Below are positions 1 through 5,054 of a stretch of 5,931 bases of DNA, piece by piece. The stretch spans positions 1-5,931 of the forward strand of contig JAJNBO010000450.1 of the NCBI GenBank assembly GCA_021156245.1. The letters are read 5' to 3'. Source of the stretch: Ramlibacter sp. (GTDB taxonomy: Bacteria > Pseudomonadota > Gammaproteobacteria > Burkholderiales > Burkholderiaceae_C). Position 1 is the first letter of the stretch; each line of letters opens with the position of its first letter. The notes beneath the pieces are model-generated. The model saw only the letters and a program-made list of their open reading frames with translations. It had not been told where the DNA came from and ran no database searches. Both the position numbers and the translations under genes were made by a program.

Positions 1-731
1 ACCTTGCTCATGACCACCTGCATCTTGTTGCGCAGGCCAGCCACGACGTCAGCCTCGCCCTTGAGCATGGCCTGGAAGCCGATCTTCGCCACGTCCTCGG
101 GCTGCATCATCATCTTGGGATCGTTGGCGACCTTGGTGGTCTCCATGTCCGCGCGCTCGAAGAACTCGGTGTCCGTCGGCCCGGGCATCAGGCAGCTGAC
201 CGTTACTTCGGTGCCCTTCAGCTCGTTGCGCAGGGCGATCGAGAACGAATCGATGAAGGCCTTGCTGCCGTTGTAGACGGCGTGGAAGGTGCCGGGCTGG
301 AAGCCGGCGATCGAGCCGGTGATGAGGATGCGGCCGCGTGCCCGGGCCACCATGCCGCGCGCCACGTGCTGGATCAGGTGCACGGTGCCCGTGATGTTGG
401 TGTTGATCACGTGCAGGATCGCCTGGAAGTCCTGCTGCAGGAACGAGCCGCCCAGGCCATGTCCGGCGTTGGCCATCAGCGCGTCCACTTCCCGGTTGCC
501 GATGGTGGCTATCAGCTTCTGCGTGCCGTCCGTGGTCGCCAGGTCCACCTGGAGCGACTCCACTTGCGCACCGAGCGACTTGAAGTCCATCACGGCTTCC
601 TCCAGCGGCGTGTCGGCGGCAACGATCAGGTCGTAGCCGTGTTCGGCAGCGCACTTGGCCAGGTGGTAGCCGATGCCCGACGAGGCGCCGGTGACCACCG
701 CCAGCGGCCGTTTCGCTTTCAGTTCATCCAT
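1..731 (-). CDS. SDR family NAD(P)-dependent oxidoreductase (3' end cut by window edge)
   Basis: Classical short-chain dehydrogenase/reductase, a soluble NAD(P)-dependent oxidoreductase; the substrate cannot be told from sequence. 243 codons are visible and the stop lies beyond the left edge. The Rossmann nucleotide-binding motif TGASSGIG is at residues 14-21 and the NAG motif at 88-90. The catalytic tetrad is complete: Asn112 (NTNITG), Ser140 (ITGSIAG), Tyr153 and Lys157 (YNGSK). The PGPTDTEFF stretch at 183-191 matches the usual post-catalytic PG loop. An acidic Asp40 lies near the end of the second beta strand, so the NAD/NADP preference is unclear. The start is the ATG at 731-729, preceded by GGAAGGA with about 6 bases of spacing. 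It is divergent from the DUF3455 lipoprotein gene. The family is certain; the specific role is unknown. Confidence 0.93.
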   Translation of the reverse strand, partial: MDELKAKRPLAVVTGASSGIGYHLAKCAAEHGYDLIVAADTPLEEAVMDFKSLGAQVESLQVDLATTDGTQKLIATIGNREVDALMANAGHGLGGSFLQQDFQAILHVINTNITGTVHLIQHVARGMVARARGRILITGSIAGFQPGTFHAVYNGSKAFIDSFSIALRNELKGTEVTVSCLMPGPTDTEFFERADMETTKVANDPKMMMQPEDVAKIGFQAMLKGEADVVAGLRNKMQVVMSK

Positions 732-781
732 TGCAAATCCTTCCGTGTCTTCGCGGTTCGGACCATTCTGGGAAACGGTCG

Positions 782-821
782 ACGCCCTTGGTGTCAGACA
801 CGGGCGTGGCCTTCGTAGGCC
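782..821. repeat. Bulged palindrome followed by a small hairpin in a divergent intergenic region
   Basis: Arms ACGCCC (782-787) and GGGCGT (802-807) enclose the perfect 11-base palindrome GTGTC-A-GACAC (791-801), leaving a 3-base bulge (TTG) on the left side. A second short hairpin follows at once: GGCCT (808-812), loop TCGT, AGGCC (817-821). It lies between two divergent genes and far from either stop, so an operator or a dispersed repeat copy is more likely than a terminator. The rest of the 179-base gap shows no convincing promoter. Confidence 0.45.
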
Positions 822-910
822 GGCGGTGAGCGCGCAGCCGAACCCCGGTGAATGAATCCATCGCGCCACCTCGTGCGTATCCCCAACGCCAACCACGCCA
901 AAGGATTCCC

Positions 911-1456
911 ATGCTCCGCTTCGCCCTTGCCTCCACCGCCGTCGTCCTCCTGGCCGGCTGCGCCATGCAACCCATGGCCTCCATGCGGTCCTACGACCAG
1001 GCCATGCTCCCGGCGGCCGTACAAGTGCCCGCCGGCCACAAGGTCGCCATGGAAACCGTCGGCGCCGGCTCCATCACCTACGAGTGCCGCGCCAAAGCCA
1101 ACATGGCCGCTGAGCACGAGTGGTTCTTCGTCGGCCCGGACGCGCGCCTGATGGACCGCAGCGGCAAGCAGGTCGGCCACTACTACGGTCCGCCCGCGAC
1201 GTGGGAGAACAGCGACGGCTCCAGGATCACGGCCACGCAAGTTGCGGTGTCTCCTGCAGCGGCTGGCAGCATCCCGATGCAACTGGTGAAGGCGAACCCC
1301 GCCATGGGCTCGGGCGCCATGACCGGCGTCACGTACATCCAGCGCGTATCCACGCAAGGCGGCGTCGCGCCGGCGATCGCGTGCAGTGCCGCGAACGTGG
1401 GCGCCCGCCAGGTGGTGCAGTACCAGGCCGACTACATCTTCTACAAGGCGATGTAA
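911..1456 (+). CDS. DUF3455 domain-containing lipoprotein
   Basis: Predicted lipoprotein of 181 residues. The N-terminus is a type II signal: Met-Leu-Arg, a hydrophobic stretch, then lipobox LLAGC with the lipidated Cys at residue 17. Ala at +2 favours the outer membrane. The mature part (about 35-178) matches the DUF3455 pattern as I recall it: VPAGHKV near 39-45, a YECRA block at 57-61, a WFFVGPDA block at 71-78, a YYGP..TWE segment at 91-99, and a strongly diagnostic C-terminal TYIQRVSTQGG (141-151) with a closing ADYIFY (173-178). Cys59 and Cys158 could form a disulfide. The function of DUF3455 is unknown. I chose the ATG at 911 because AAAGGA sits about 5 bases upstream and the lipoprotein signal begins exactly there. 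The reading frame is open back to 848, but that extension would add 21 residues ahead of the signal. Confidence 0.88.
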   Translation: MLRFALASTAVVLLAGCAMQPMASMRSYDQAMLPAAVQVPAGHKVAMETVGAGSITYECRAKANMAAEHEWFFVGPDARLMDRSGKQVGHYYGPPATWENSDGSRITATQVAVSPAAAGSIPMQLVKANPAMGSGAMTGVTYIQRVSTQGGVAPAIACSAANVGARQVVQYQADYIFYKAM

Positions 1457-1478
1457 GCGCCGGGTCTCCTTCTCTTCC

Positions 1479-1503
1479 TCCCTCTCCCCTCTGGGGAGAG
1501 GGA
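1479..1503. repeat. GC-rich dispersed intergenic repeat, hairpin copy
   Basis: An 11-bp perfect stem (1479-1489 with 1493-1503) closes a 3-base loop (TCT), followed by GGGGTGAGGGG at 1506-1516. This matches the CCCTCTCCC...GGGAGAGGG...GGGGTGAGGG type of element that recurs between genes in many GC-rich proteobacteria; the reverse translation PSPRPSPQRGEG is a familiar by-product. It lies 22 bases after the lipoprotein stop and could help end its transcript, but no T-tract follows, so it is listed as a repeat rather than a terminator. Confidence 0.7.
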
Positions 1504-1601
1504 CGGGGTGAGGGGCAAGCGCGCCACACACTTTCTTCTACCCTCGATCTTCCGACCCGCAGCAGCTACATTTGCTCACATAAGGGGAATGGGGGGGACC
1601 A

Positions 1602-2306
1602 GTGGGACTTTCGGACCGCGACTACATGCGCGATCGCGCGCGCGAGAACTTCCATCGCGAACGCGCCTTCAGGCCGCCTGACACAGGGCTCGGGTGGCCT
1701 TGGATCCTCCTCTTCTGGATCGCCATCGGCTTCATCCTGTTCAAGATCTACTCTGCCTACGACCCGACCGCCAGGCGGGCGGCAGCGAAACCTGTTCACG
1801 TCCAACAAGAGGACGTCGAGCCGGCCACCCCTGCGCCGCGCCGGGAAGAGACACGGACCTTCAGGTCGGAAGACCCGCCAGCACGCACTTTCTCACCGCA
1901 GACCGCGCCTCCGCCGCAGGCATCGCGTCAAGCCTCGACGTCAACCAACACGATCTACCTCTGTCGCGCCTATAACGGTGGCACCTTCTGGGCCCAGGCG
2001 CATTGCAACCAGCACAACGCGCTCATCGAACGCATCGCCTACGTGCCCCCGAGCCTTCCCTTCGACCAGCAGGTGGCGATCGCATCGCAACAGCAAAGAG
2101 ACGGCGCTGCGCTGGTCAGCAGCCATACCGTTACCCATTCATCGAGCCAGAGCCAGTCATCGCCGCAGCACGAATGCAACGCGCTGGAAGCCCGCATCAC
2201 GAGCCTGGACGCGATGGCCAGGCAGCCCCAGTCCGCGCAGACGCAGGACTGGATCGCCGGCAAGCGGAAGGAAGCACGCGACCGCCAATTCCGTCTGCGC
2301 TGCTAG
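1602..2306 (+). CDS. Single-pass membrane protein of unknown function with periplasmic Cys-rich module
   Basis: I do not recognise a named family; 234 residues from a GTG start. A basic N-terminus (DRDYMRDRARE, residues 5-15) precedes one membrane segment at about 32-51, which predicts N-in, C-out topology. A low-complexity Pro/Arg/Thr/Ser linker runs from about 54 to 116. The periplasmic part has Cys121 and Cys135 (C-x13-C around an NGGT motif), a Gln/Ser-rich stretch (about 156-189), and a C-terminal module from Cys192 to the last residue, Cys234, rich in charged helix-forming residues. The C-x41-C spacing and the closing FRLRC match the next gene, which suggests paralogy and probably disulfides. 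GTG at 1602 is preferred because it keeps the SDRDYM N-terminus and a G-rich run (1591-1598) precedes it; ATG at 1626 is an alternative with no clear ribosome site. Confidence 0.75.
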   Translation: MGLSDRDYMRDRARENFHRERAFRPPDTGLGWPWILLFWIAIGFILFKIYSAYDPTARRAAAKPVHVQQEDVEPATPAPRREETRTFRSEDPPARTFSPQTAPPPQASRQASTSTNTIYLCRAYNGGTFWAQAHCNQHNALIERIAYVPPSLPFDQQVAIASQQQRDGAALVSSHTVTHSSSQSQSSPQHECNALEARITSLDAMARQPQSAQTQDWIAGKRKEARDRQFRLRC

Positions 2307-2419
2307 TCCCCCGGTCGGCCTGTTTGCAACCCTTCCACCGCTGAGGTAACCAAGCGGAACTTGTCTTGGCTCAGCAGCATTCGCGTCCTAGAGTCGGACG
2401 ACGAGAAGGAAGGAGCCTC

Positions 2420-2800
2420 ATGGAGCCACGGAAACTCACCGCCCTGATAGGCGCCTTGGTCGTGTTCGCGATGCCGGCCGCGCAGGCAGAACCGCAGACG
2501 CAGGTGGCGCCCACCGTCACCAAATGCGTCGTGAACGGCATCACCACCTATTCCGACAAGCCTTGCCCGGAAGGCATCGACGAGCGGCAGATCGCCGTCG
2601 ACAACGCTCCGCCCGTGGTGCTGGTCGCCTCCGAGAACCGTACGCCGCGTCCGGTGCGGGATGCCCGCTGCGACGCCGCCGCGGCCGAACTGCACAACAT
2701 CGACGCCCTCACGCGCCAGGGACAGCCGCCGGAGATGCAGGCCTTCCTCGATGCGCGCCGGCAGCAGAAGCGCAACGAACTGTTCCGCTTTCGCTGCTAG
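2420..2800 (+). CDS. Small exported protein, DUF4124-like N-terminal part, C-terminal Cys module
   Basis: 126-residue predicted periplasmic protein of unknown function. A type I signal peptide covers residues 1-23 (MEPRK, hydrophobic core, PAAQA then E). The mature N-terminus contains C36-VVNGITTYSDKP-C49, resembling the YxCxxxNGxxTYSDxPC signature of DUF4124-type domains. The C-terminal half runs from Cys84 to the last residue, Cys126, with LDA/IDA-like helix text, RQGQ, and a closing FRFRC. The 42-residue offset between these two Cys is identical to that in the upstream gene. The ATG at 2420 is chosen over the ATG at 2366 because AAGGAAGGAG ends 4 bases before it and the signal peptide starts there. 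Its stop TAG (2798-2800) overlaps the stop of the convergent NnrU-family gene. Exported location is well supported; the role is not known. Confidence 0.82.
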   Translation: MEPRKLTALIGALVVFAMPAAQAEPQTQVAPTVTKCVVNGITTYSDKPCPEGIDERQIAVDNAPPVVLVASENRTPRPVRDARCDAAAAELHNIDALTRQGQPPEMQAFLDARRQQKRNELFRFRC

Positions 2801-3381
2801 CCACGCACACCCATCGGCGCCACGCCGATCCAGCGCTCATGCGCCCAGAACGCGAACGCCACCCACAGCACGACACCAATCGCCACGTTCAGTGACGTCA
2901 TCGCCACCGTCCCCGCCGGCGGCACCGTGGCCAGGGTGCGTTCACGACGGCGCGCAGACCGGAAGTCCAGCACCGCCCACAGCAGGAACGACCCGAACAG
3001 CACCACGTCGGCCAGCGTGTTGTTGGCGACCAGGTGGGCGAAGGCCCAGACCTTCACGCCGATCACCTGCGGGTGCCGCGCCTTGAAGTGGTTGCGCGGG
3101 ACGTAGGGCGCAACCAGCAGCACGAACGCCACCAGCGTGAGCAGCGCAGCGATATGCCGCATGGCCACCGGCGGCTGCGGCCACAGCACCACCGGGTCCT
3201 GCCGCGCCAGGCCGTAGCCCCAGACGATCAGCGCGAAGCCGAGGATCGAGGCGATGGCGACCAGCCCCTTCCACGGCTTCTCGCCCAGGCGCTGGATCAT
3301 CGACGTGCGCCATCCGTCGGCGAACACACGCGTCGAATGCACACCCAGGAACACGGCCAGCCCCAGCACGAGCAGCAGCAT
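2797..3381 (-). CDS. NnrU family integral membrane protein
   Basis: 194-residue polytopic inner-membrane protein of the NnrU family. The founding member is linked to nitric-oxide/denitrification genes in Rhodobacter, and the family is related to plant zeta-carotene isomerase (Z-ISO), which binds haem. No denitrification gene is visible here, so the substrate is unknown. Family marks: LGVHSTR at 12-18, MRHIA at 74-78, and RHPQVIGVKVWAFAHLVANN at 102-121. Membrane segments lie at about 1-20, 38-58, 77-95, 108-138 (probably two) and 160-180. His15, His76, His103 and His116 are candidate functional residues. The ATG at 3381-3379 follows GGAGGAG with about 6 bases of spacing and matches the usual family N-terminus. 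The frame is open upstream to 3588, but that stretch is origin-like non-coding DNA. Confidence 0.9.
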   Translation of the reverse strand: MLLLVLGLAVFLGVHSTRVFADGWRTSMIQRLGEKPWKGLVAIASILGFALIVWGYGLARQDPVVLWPQPPVAMRHIAALLTLVAFVLLVAPYVPRNHFKARHPQVIGVKVWAFAHLVANNTLADVVLFGSFLLWAVLDFRSARRRERTLATVPPAGTVAMTSLNVAIGVVLWVAFAFWAHERWIGVAPMGVRG

Positions 3382-3478
3382 CACGATCTCCTCCAACCAC
3401 CGAAGGGGCGGATTCTGCGCCATCCCGAAACCGGTTTGGAGTGGCCTGTGGATCCCGCTTCGGTTGTCCGCGGATGTC

Positions 3479-3541
3479 TTCTTAAATTTCTTTAGTTCAA
3501 GATAGCAGTAGTAGCTAAGGGCAGCCCCGCGCTGTGGACAA
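3479..3541 (-). other. Origin-unwinding module: DnaA box, GC block, DnaA-trios, AT-rich tract
   Basis: Read 5' to 3' on the minus strand: DnaA box TTGTCCACA (3541-3533), a GC-rich block (3532-3519), then triplets CTA-CTA-CTG-CTA (3514-3503), then an AT-rich tract (3502-3479). On the plus strand the triplets read TAGCAGTAGTAG, i.e. 3'-GAT-GAT-GAC-GAT-5' moving away from the box. This matches the DnaA-trio element described for bacterial origins, where DnaA loaded at the box extends onto single-stranded trios to open the duplex. Order, orientation and spacing all agree; function is inferred. Confidence 0.7.
3533..3541 (-). promoter_or_regulatory. DnaA box (one mismatch, TTGTCCACA)
   Basis: TTGTCCACA on the minus strand differs from the classic TTATCCACA at one position, and is a form commonly accepted in GC-rich bacteria. 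It sits directly beside the GC block and trio run, which is where an unwinding-directing DnaA box is expected. Confidence 0.7.
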
Positions 3542-3592
3542 GGCGCTTTTTCCCTTTTGCCATCAGGCACTTGCGTGGCTTGCACCACTGTG

Positions 3593-3620
3593 TGTAGGAC
3601 TGCGTCGGAACTGTCCTACA
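3593..3620. repeat. 8-bp dyad inside the origin-like region
   Basis: TGTAGGAC (3593-3600) and GTCCTACA (3613-3620) are perfect inverted repeats separated by 12 bases. The dyad lies between the two best DnaA boxes. It could be a binding site for a dimeric protein that controls initiation, or a cruciform or hairpin. No known protein site is recognised with confidence. Confidence 0.5.
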
Positions 3621-3652
3621 AACATGAACAACTTGGCGGGAGGACCTGCCGG

Positions 3653-3661
3653 TGTGGATAA
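3653..3661 (-). promoter_or_regulatory. Perfect DnaA box (TTATCCACA)
   Basis: The plus strand reads TGTGGATAA, the exact complement of the consensus high-affinity DnaA box TTATCCACA. About 0.05 exact matches would be expected by chance on both strands of a window this long at even base composition, fewer in GC-rich DNA. It has the same orientation as the box at 3533-3541. Confidence 0.72.
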
Positions 3662-3774
3662 CCATCGGGTTGTGCCGGAACCATCCACAGGCTTGTCAGA
3701 CCAAAAAAAACTTTCGGCGCTTCCGGCGGGGTTGTGTGCTTGCGACGCGGACACTTTGTGGCTTGACACTGACC

Positions 3775-3860
3775 CCGTCATCCCCGCGTAGGCGGGGATC
3801 CAGGGCTCCCATGCACCCGAATCCGGAAGCCCTGGATTCCCGCCTTCGCGGGAATGACGG
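3775..3860. repeat. 86-bp nested palindromic repeat (dRS3-like / VIPAKAGIQ-type)
   Basis: Two 33-base arms (3775-3807 and 3828-3860) are inverted copies with three mismatches, around a 20-base centre. Each arm carries its own short palindrome: CCCCGC..GCGGGG on the left, and ATTCCC-N8-GGGAAT (3836-3855) on the right. The latter fits the dRS3 formula known from Neisseria. The reverse-frame peptide VIPAKAGIQ is a familiar signature of this repeat type in proteobacteria. It ends 3 bases from the stop codon of the transporter gene (minus strand), so it could fold at that mRNA's 3' end and act as a terminator or stabiliser. No transposase is present; it resembles a miniature non-autonomous element. 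Confidence 0.8.
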
Positions 3861-3863
3861 CTG

Positions 3864-5030
3864 TCAGCGCATCAATCGCACCGCCACCCCGACCCCTGCC
3901 GCCGCCAGCACCGCGCCCACGAGAAACACGCTCCCCAGCCCCGTGGCTTGCGCCAGCATCCCACCCAGCGGCCCCGACGACGCCATCGCGACGTCCTGGA
4001 AAGCCACGTACCCACCCATCGCCGCCCCGCGGCTTTGCGGCGGCGCCCGCCGCACCGCTTCCACGCCCAGCCCCTGGAAGGCCAGCGCGTAGCCACCGCC
4101 ACCGAGCGCCGCGCCCAGCCATGCGACCTCCGGCCCCGGTGCCGCCCAGATCATGGCCAGCCCCACGGCCTCCACCAGCACCGCGAACAAGGTGACCTTC
4201 GCGCCGCCCACCTGGTCCGGCAAGTGACCGAACAGCAGGCGCGCCACGATGAAGCCCACGCCCATGCTGGTGAGCGCCAGCGCACCGCCGCCCCAACCGC
4301 GCTGCGCGAACAGCAGCACCGCGAAGATCGTGATCATGGCGTAGGCGCTCGAGCAGAGCATCAGCCCCAGCCCCGGCAGCTTGACGTTGCCGATCACGCT
4401 GAAGAACGGGACGCGCGCATGCGCACCCGGCCGCTCCTCGTGCATCAGCAGCACGATCGCCAGCGGCAGCAACGGGATCAGCAGCCCCGCGATGGCCACG
4501 CCGGCGAAACCGAAACGCGCATTCAGGGCGACGCCGAGCGGCGCCCCGGCCGCGAACGCCCCGAAGATCGCCACGCCCACCCAGCCCAGCACCTTGCCGG
4601 TGTGCGCCGGCCCGAGCCGCGCCATCGCCCAGGCCAGCACGCTGGTGATGAGGAAGCTCTCCGCCACGCCCGTGAGCAGCCGCGCGACGATGACGAGGCT
4701 CAACGCAGCCTGCGTCCGGTCGGCGAACTGCAGCGACAGCAGGTACACGATGCCGGTGGCTGCCGCACACACCAATCCCACGAGCGCCACCCGACGCGGC
4801 CCGTGCGCATCCGCGATGCCGCCGCCCCAGAGCCGGCCGAGGAAGGCGGAGAGGAACTGCGCCCCCATCACCACGCCCACCATCGTCGTGCCCTGCCCCA
4901 GCACGTCGTGCACGTGGCGCGGAATGACCGGCAGCGTCATGCCGGTGGCCAGGATGCCGGCAAACACCACCGCCATGAAAGGCAGCAGGGGTACGAAGGC
5001 GGAGAACAGCGAGCTGGAATTGTTTTTCAT
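3864..5030 (-). CDS. Major facilitator superfamily transporter, YhhS/YfcJ-like
   Basis: 388-residue inner-membrane secondary transporter with about 12 predicted membrane segments. The substrate is unknown; relatives are annotated as sugar- or drug-efflux-like. MFS motif A is present in the loop after segment 2: G70-xxx-D74-xx-G77-x-R79-R80. LPVIPRHVHDVLG (33-45), and the late block GLGVEAVRRAPPQSRGAAM followed by DVAMASSGPLGG, closely resemble the same regions of E. coli YhhS as I recall it (UPF0226-type MFS). The start at 5030 is bounded by an in-frame TAG two codons upstream (5036-5034), so no longer start is possible. No Shine-Dalgarno is visible, so initiation may be leaderless or weak. 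It is divergent from an NhaR-like regulator across 24 bases, which suggests that regulator controls it. TGA stop at 3866-3864. Confidence 0.9.
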   Translation of the reverse strand: MKNNSSSLFSAFVPLLPFMAVVFAGILATGMTLPVIPRHVHDVLGQGTTMVGVVMGAQFLSAFLGRLWGGGIADAHGPRRVALVGLVCAAATGIVYLLSLQFADRTQAALSLVIVARLLTGVAESFLITSVLAWAMARLGPAHTGKVLGWVGVAIFGAFAAGAPLGVALNARFGFAGVAIAGLLIPLLPLAIVLLMHEERPGAHARVPFFSVIGNVKLPGLGLMLCSSAYAMITIFAVLLFAQRGWGGGALALTSMGVGFIVARLLFGHLPDQVGGAKVTLFAVLVEAVGLAMIWAAPGPEVAWLGAALGGGGYALAFQGLGVEAVRRAPPQSRGAAMGGYVAFQDVAMASSGPLGGMLAQATGLGSVFLVGAVLAAAGVGVAVRLMR

Positions 5031-5054
5031 GCGCTAGGCAGAATAGCGCCAGCC
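5031..5054. promoter_or_regulatory. 24-base divergent intergenic region with palindrome (candidate LysR operator)
   Basis: GCGCTA (5031-5036) and TAGCGC (5044-5049) form a perfect inverted repeat with a 7-base spacer between the two divergent start codons. LysR-type regulators commonly bind such dyads between their own gene and the target. The symmetric T/A pair here is spaced T-N9-A, not the usual T-N11-A, so the match to the standard LysR box is imperfect. The gap is too short for two complete promoters, so promoter elements must run into the coding regions. Confidence 0.5.

Larger units (their letters stand above)
3382..3863. other. Candidate replication origin (oriC-like) intergenic region
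   Basis: A 482-base stretch with no credible gene between two minus-strand genes. It contains one perfect DnaA box (3653-3661), one near-perfect box (3533-3541), weaker 7-of-9 matches at 3447-3455 and 3681-3689, and an unwinding-type module at 3479-3541. It also holds T-rich patches (3547-3557), an 8-A tract (3703-3710), an 8-bp dyad (3593-3600 with 3613-3620) and, at its right end, a palindromic repeat (3775-3860). Length, box cluster and AT-rich tract fit a bacterial oriC. No dnaA, dnaN, rpmH, rep or parAB gene is present in the window, so the assignment rests on DNA motifs alone. Short open frames here (for example 3534-3791) have no ribosome site or recognisable protein. Confidence 0.68.

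Noticed and set aside
1479..1503. Intrinsic terminator call for the hairpin after the lipoprotein gene
   Set aside because: The stem is strong but no T-run follows, and the sequence matches a dispersed repeat family.
1120..2349. A 409-codon plus-strand open frame across the lipoprotein, the repeat and the membrane-protein gene
   Set aside because: It spans two real genes in another frame and translates an intergenic repeat. The composition is Arg/Pro/Ser-rich as expected of a GC-rich shadow, and no ribosome site is seen.
2361..2394. Possible promoter (TTGTCT ... TAGAGT) before the small exported protein gene
   Set aside because: The spacing between the boxes is 20-22 bases and the -10 match is weak, so it is not supported.
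3382..3588. N-terminal extension of the NnrU-family protein by 69 residues
   Set aside because: The extension would translate the DnaA-box and trio region. The ATG at 3381 has an excellent GGAGGAG site and the normal family N-terminus.
3763..3768. TTGACA, a perfect -35 box
   Set aside because: No acceptable -10 hexamer follows at 16-18 bases and no plus-strand gene lies downstream.
3534..3791. Short open frames (85 and 72 codons) on both strands of the origin-like region
   Set aside because: No Shine-Dalgarno site, no recognisable protein pattern, and both cross DnaA boxes and the dispersed repeat.
3775..3860. CRISPR repeat or insertion-sequence ends
   Set aside because: There is one pair of inverted arms only, no spacers or direct repeat series, and no transposase frame between the arms.
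3778..4770. A 330-codon minus-strand frame overlapping the transporter
   Set aside because: It overlaps the transporter in another frame, has Gly/Ala/Arg-rich text, and ends in the VIPAKAGIQ translation of the dispersed repeat.
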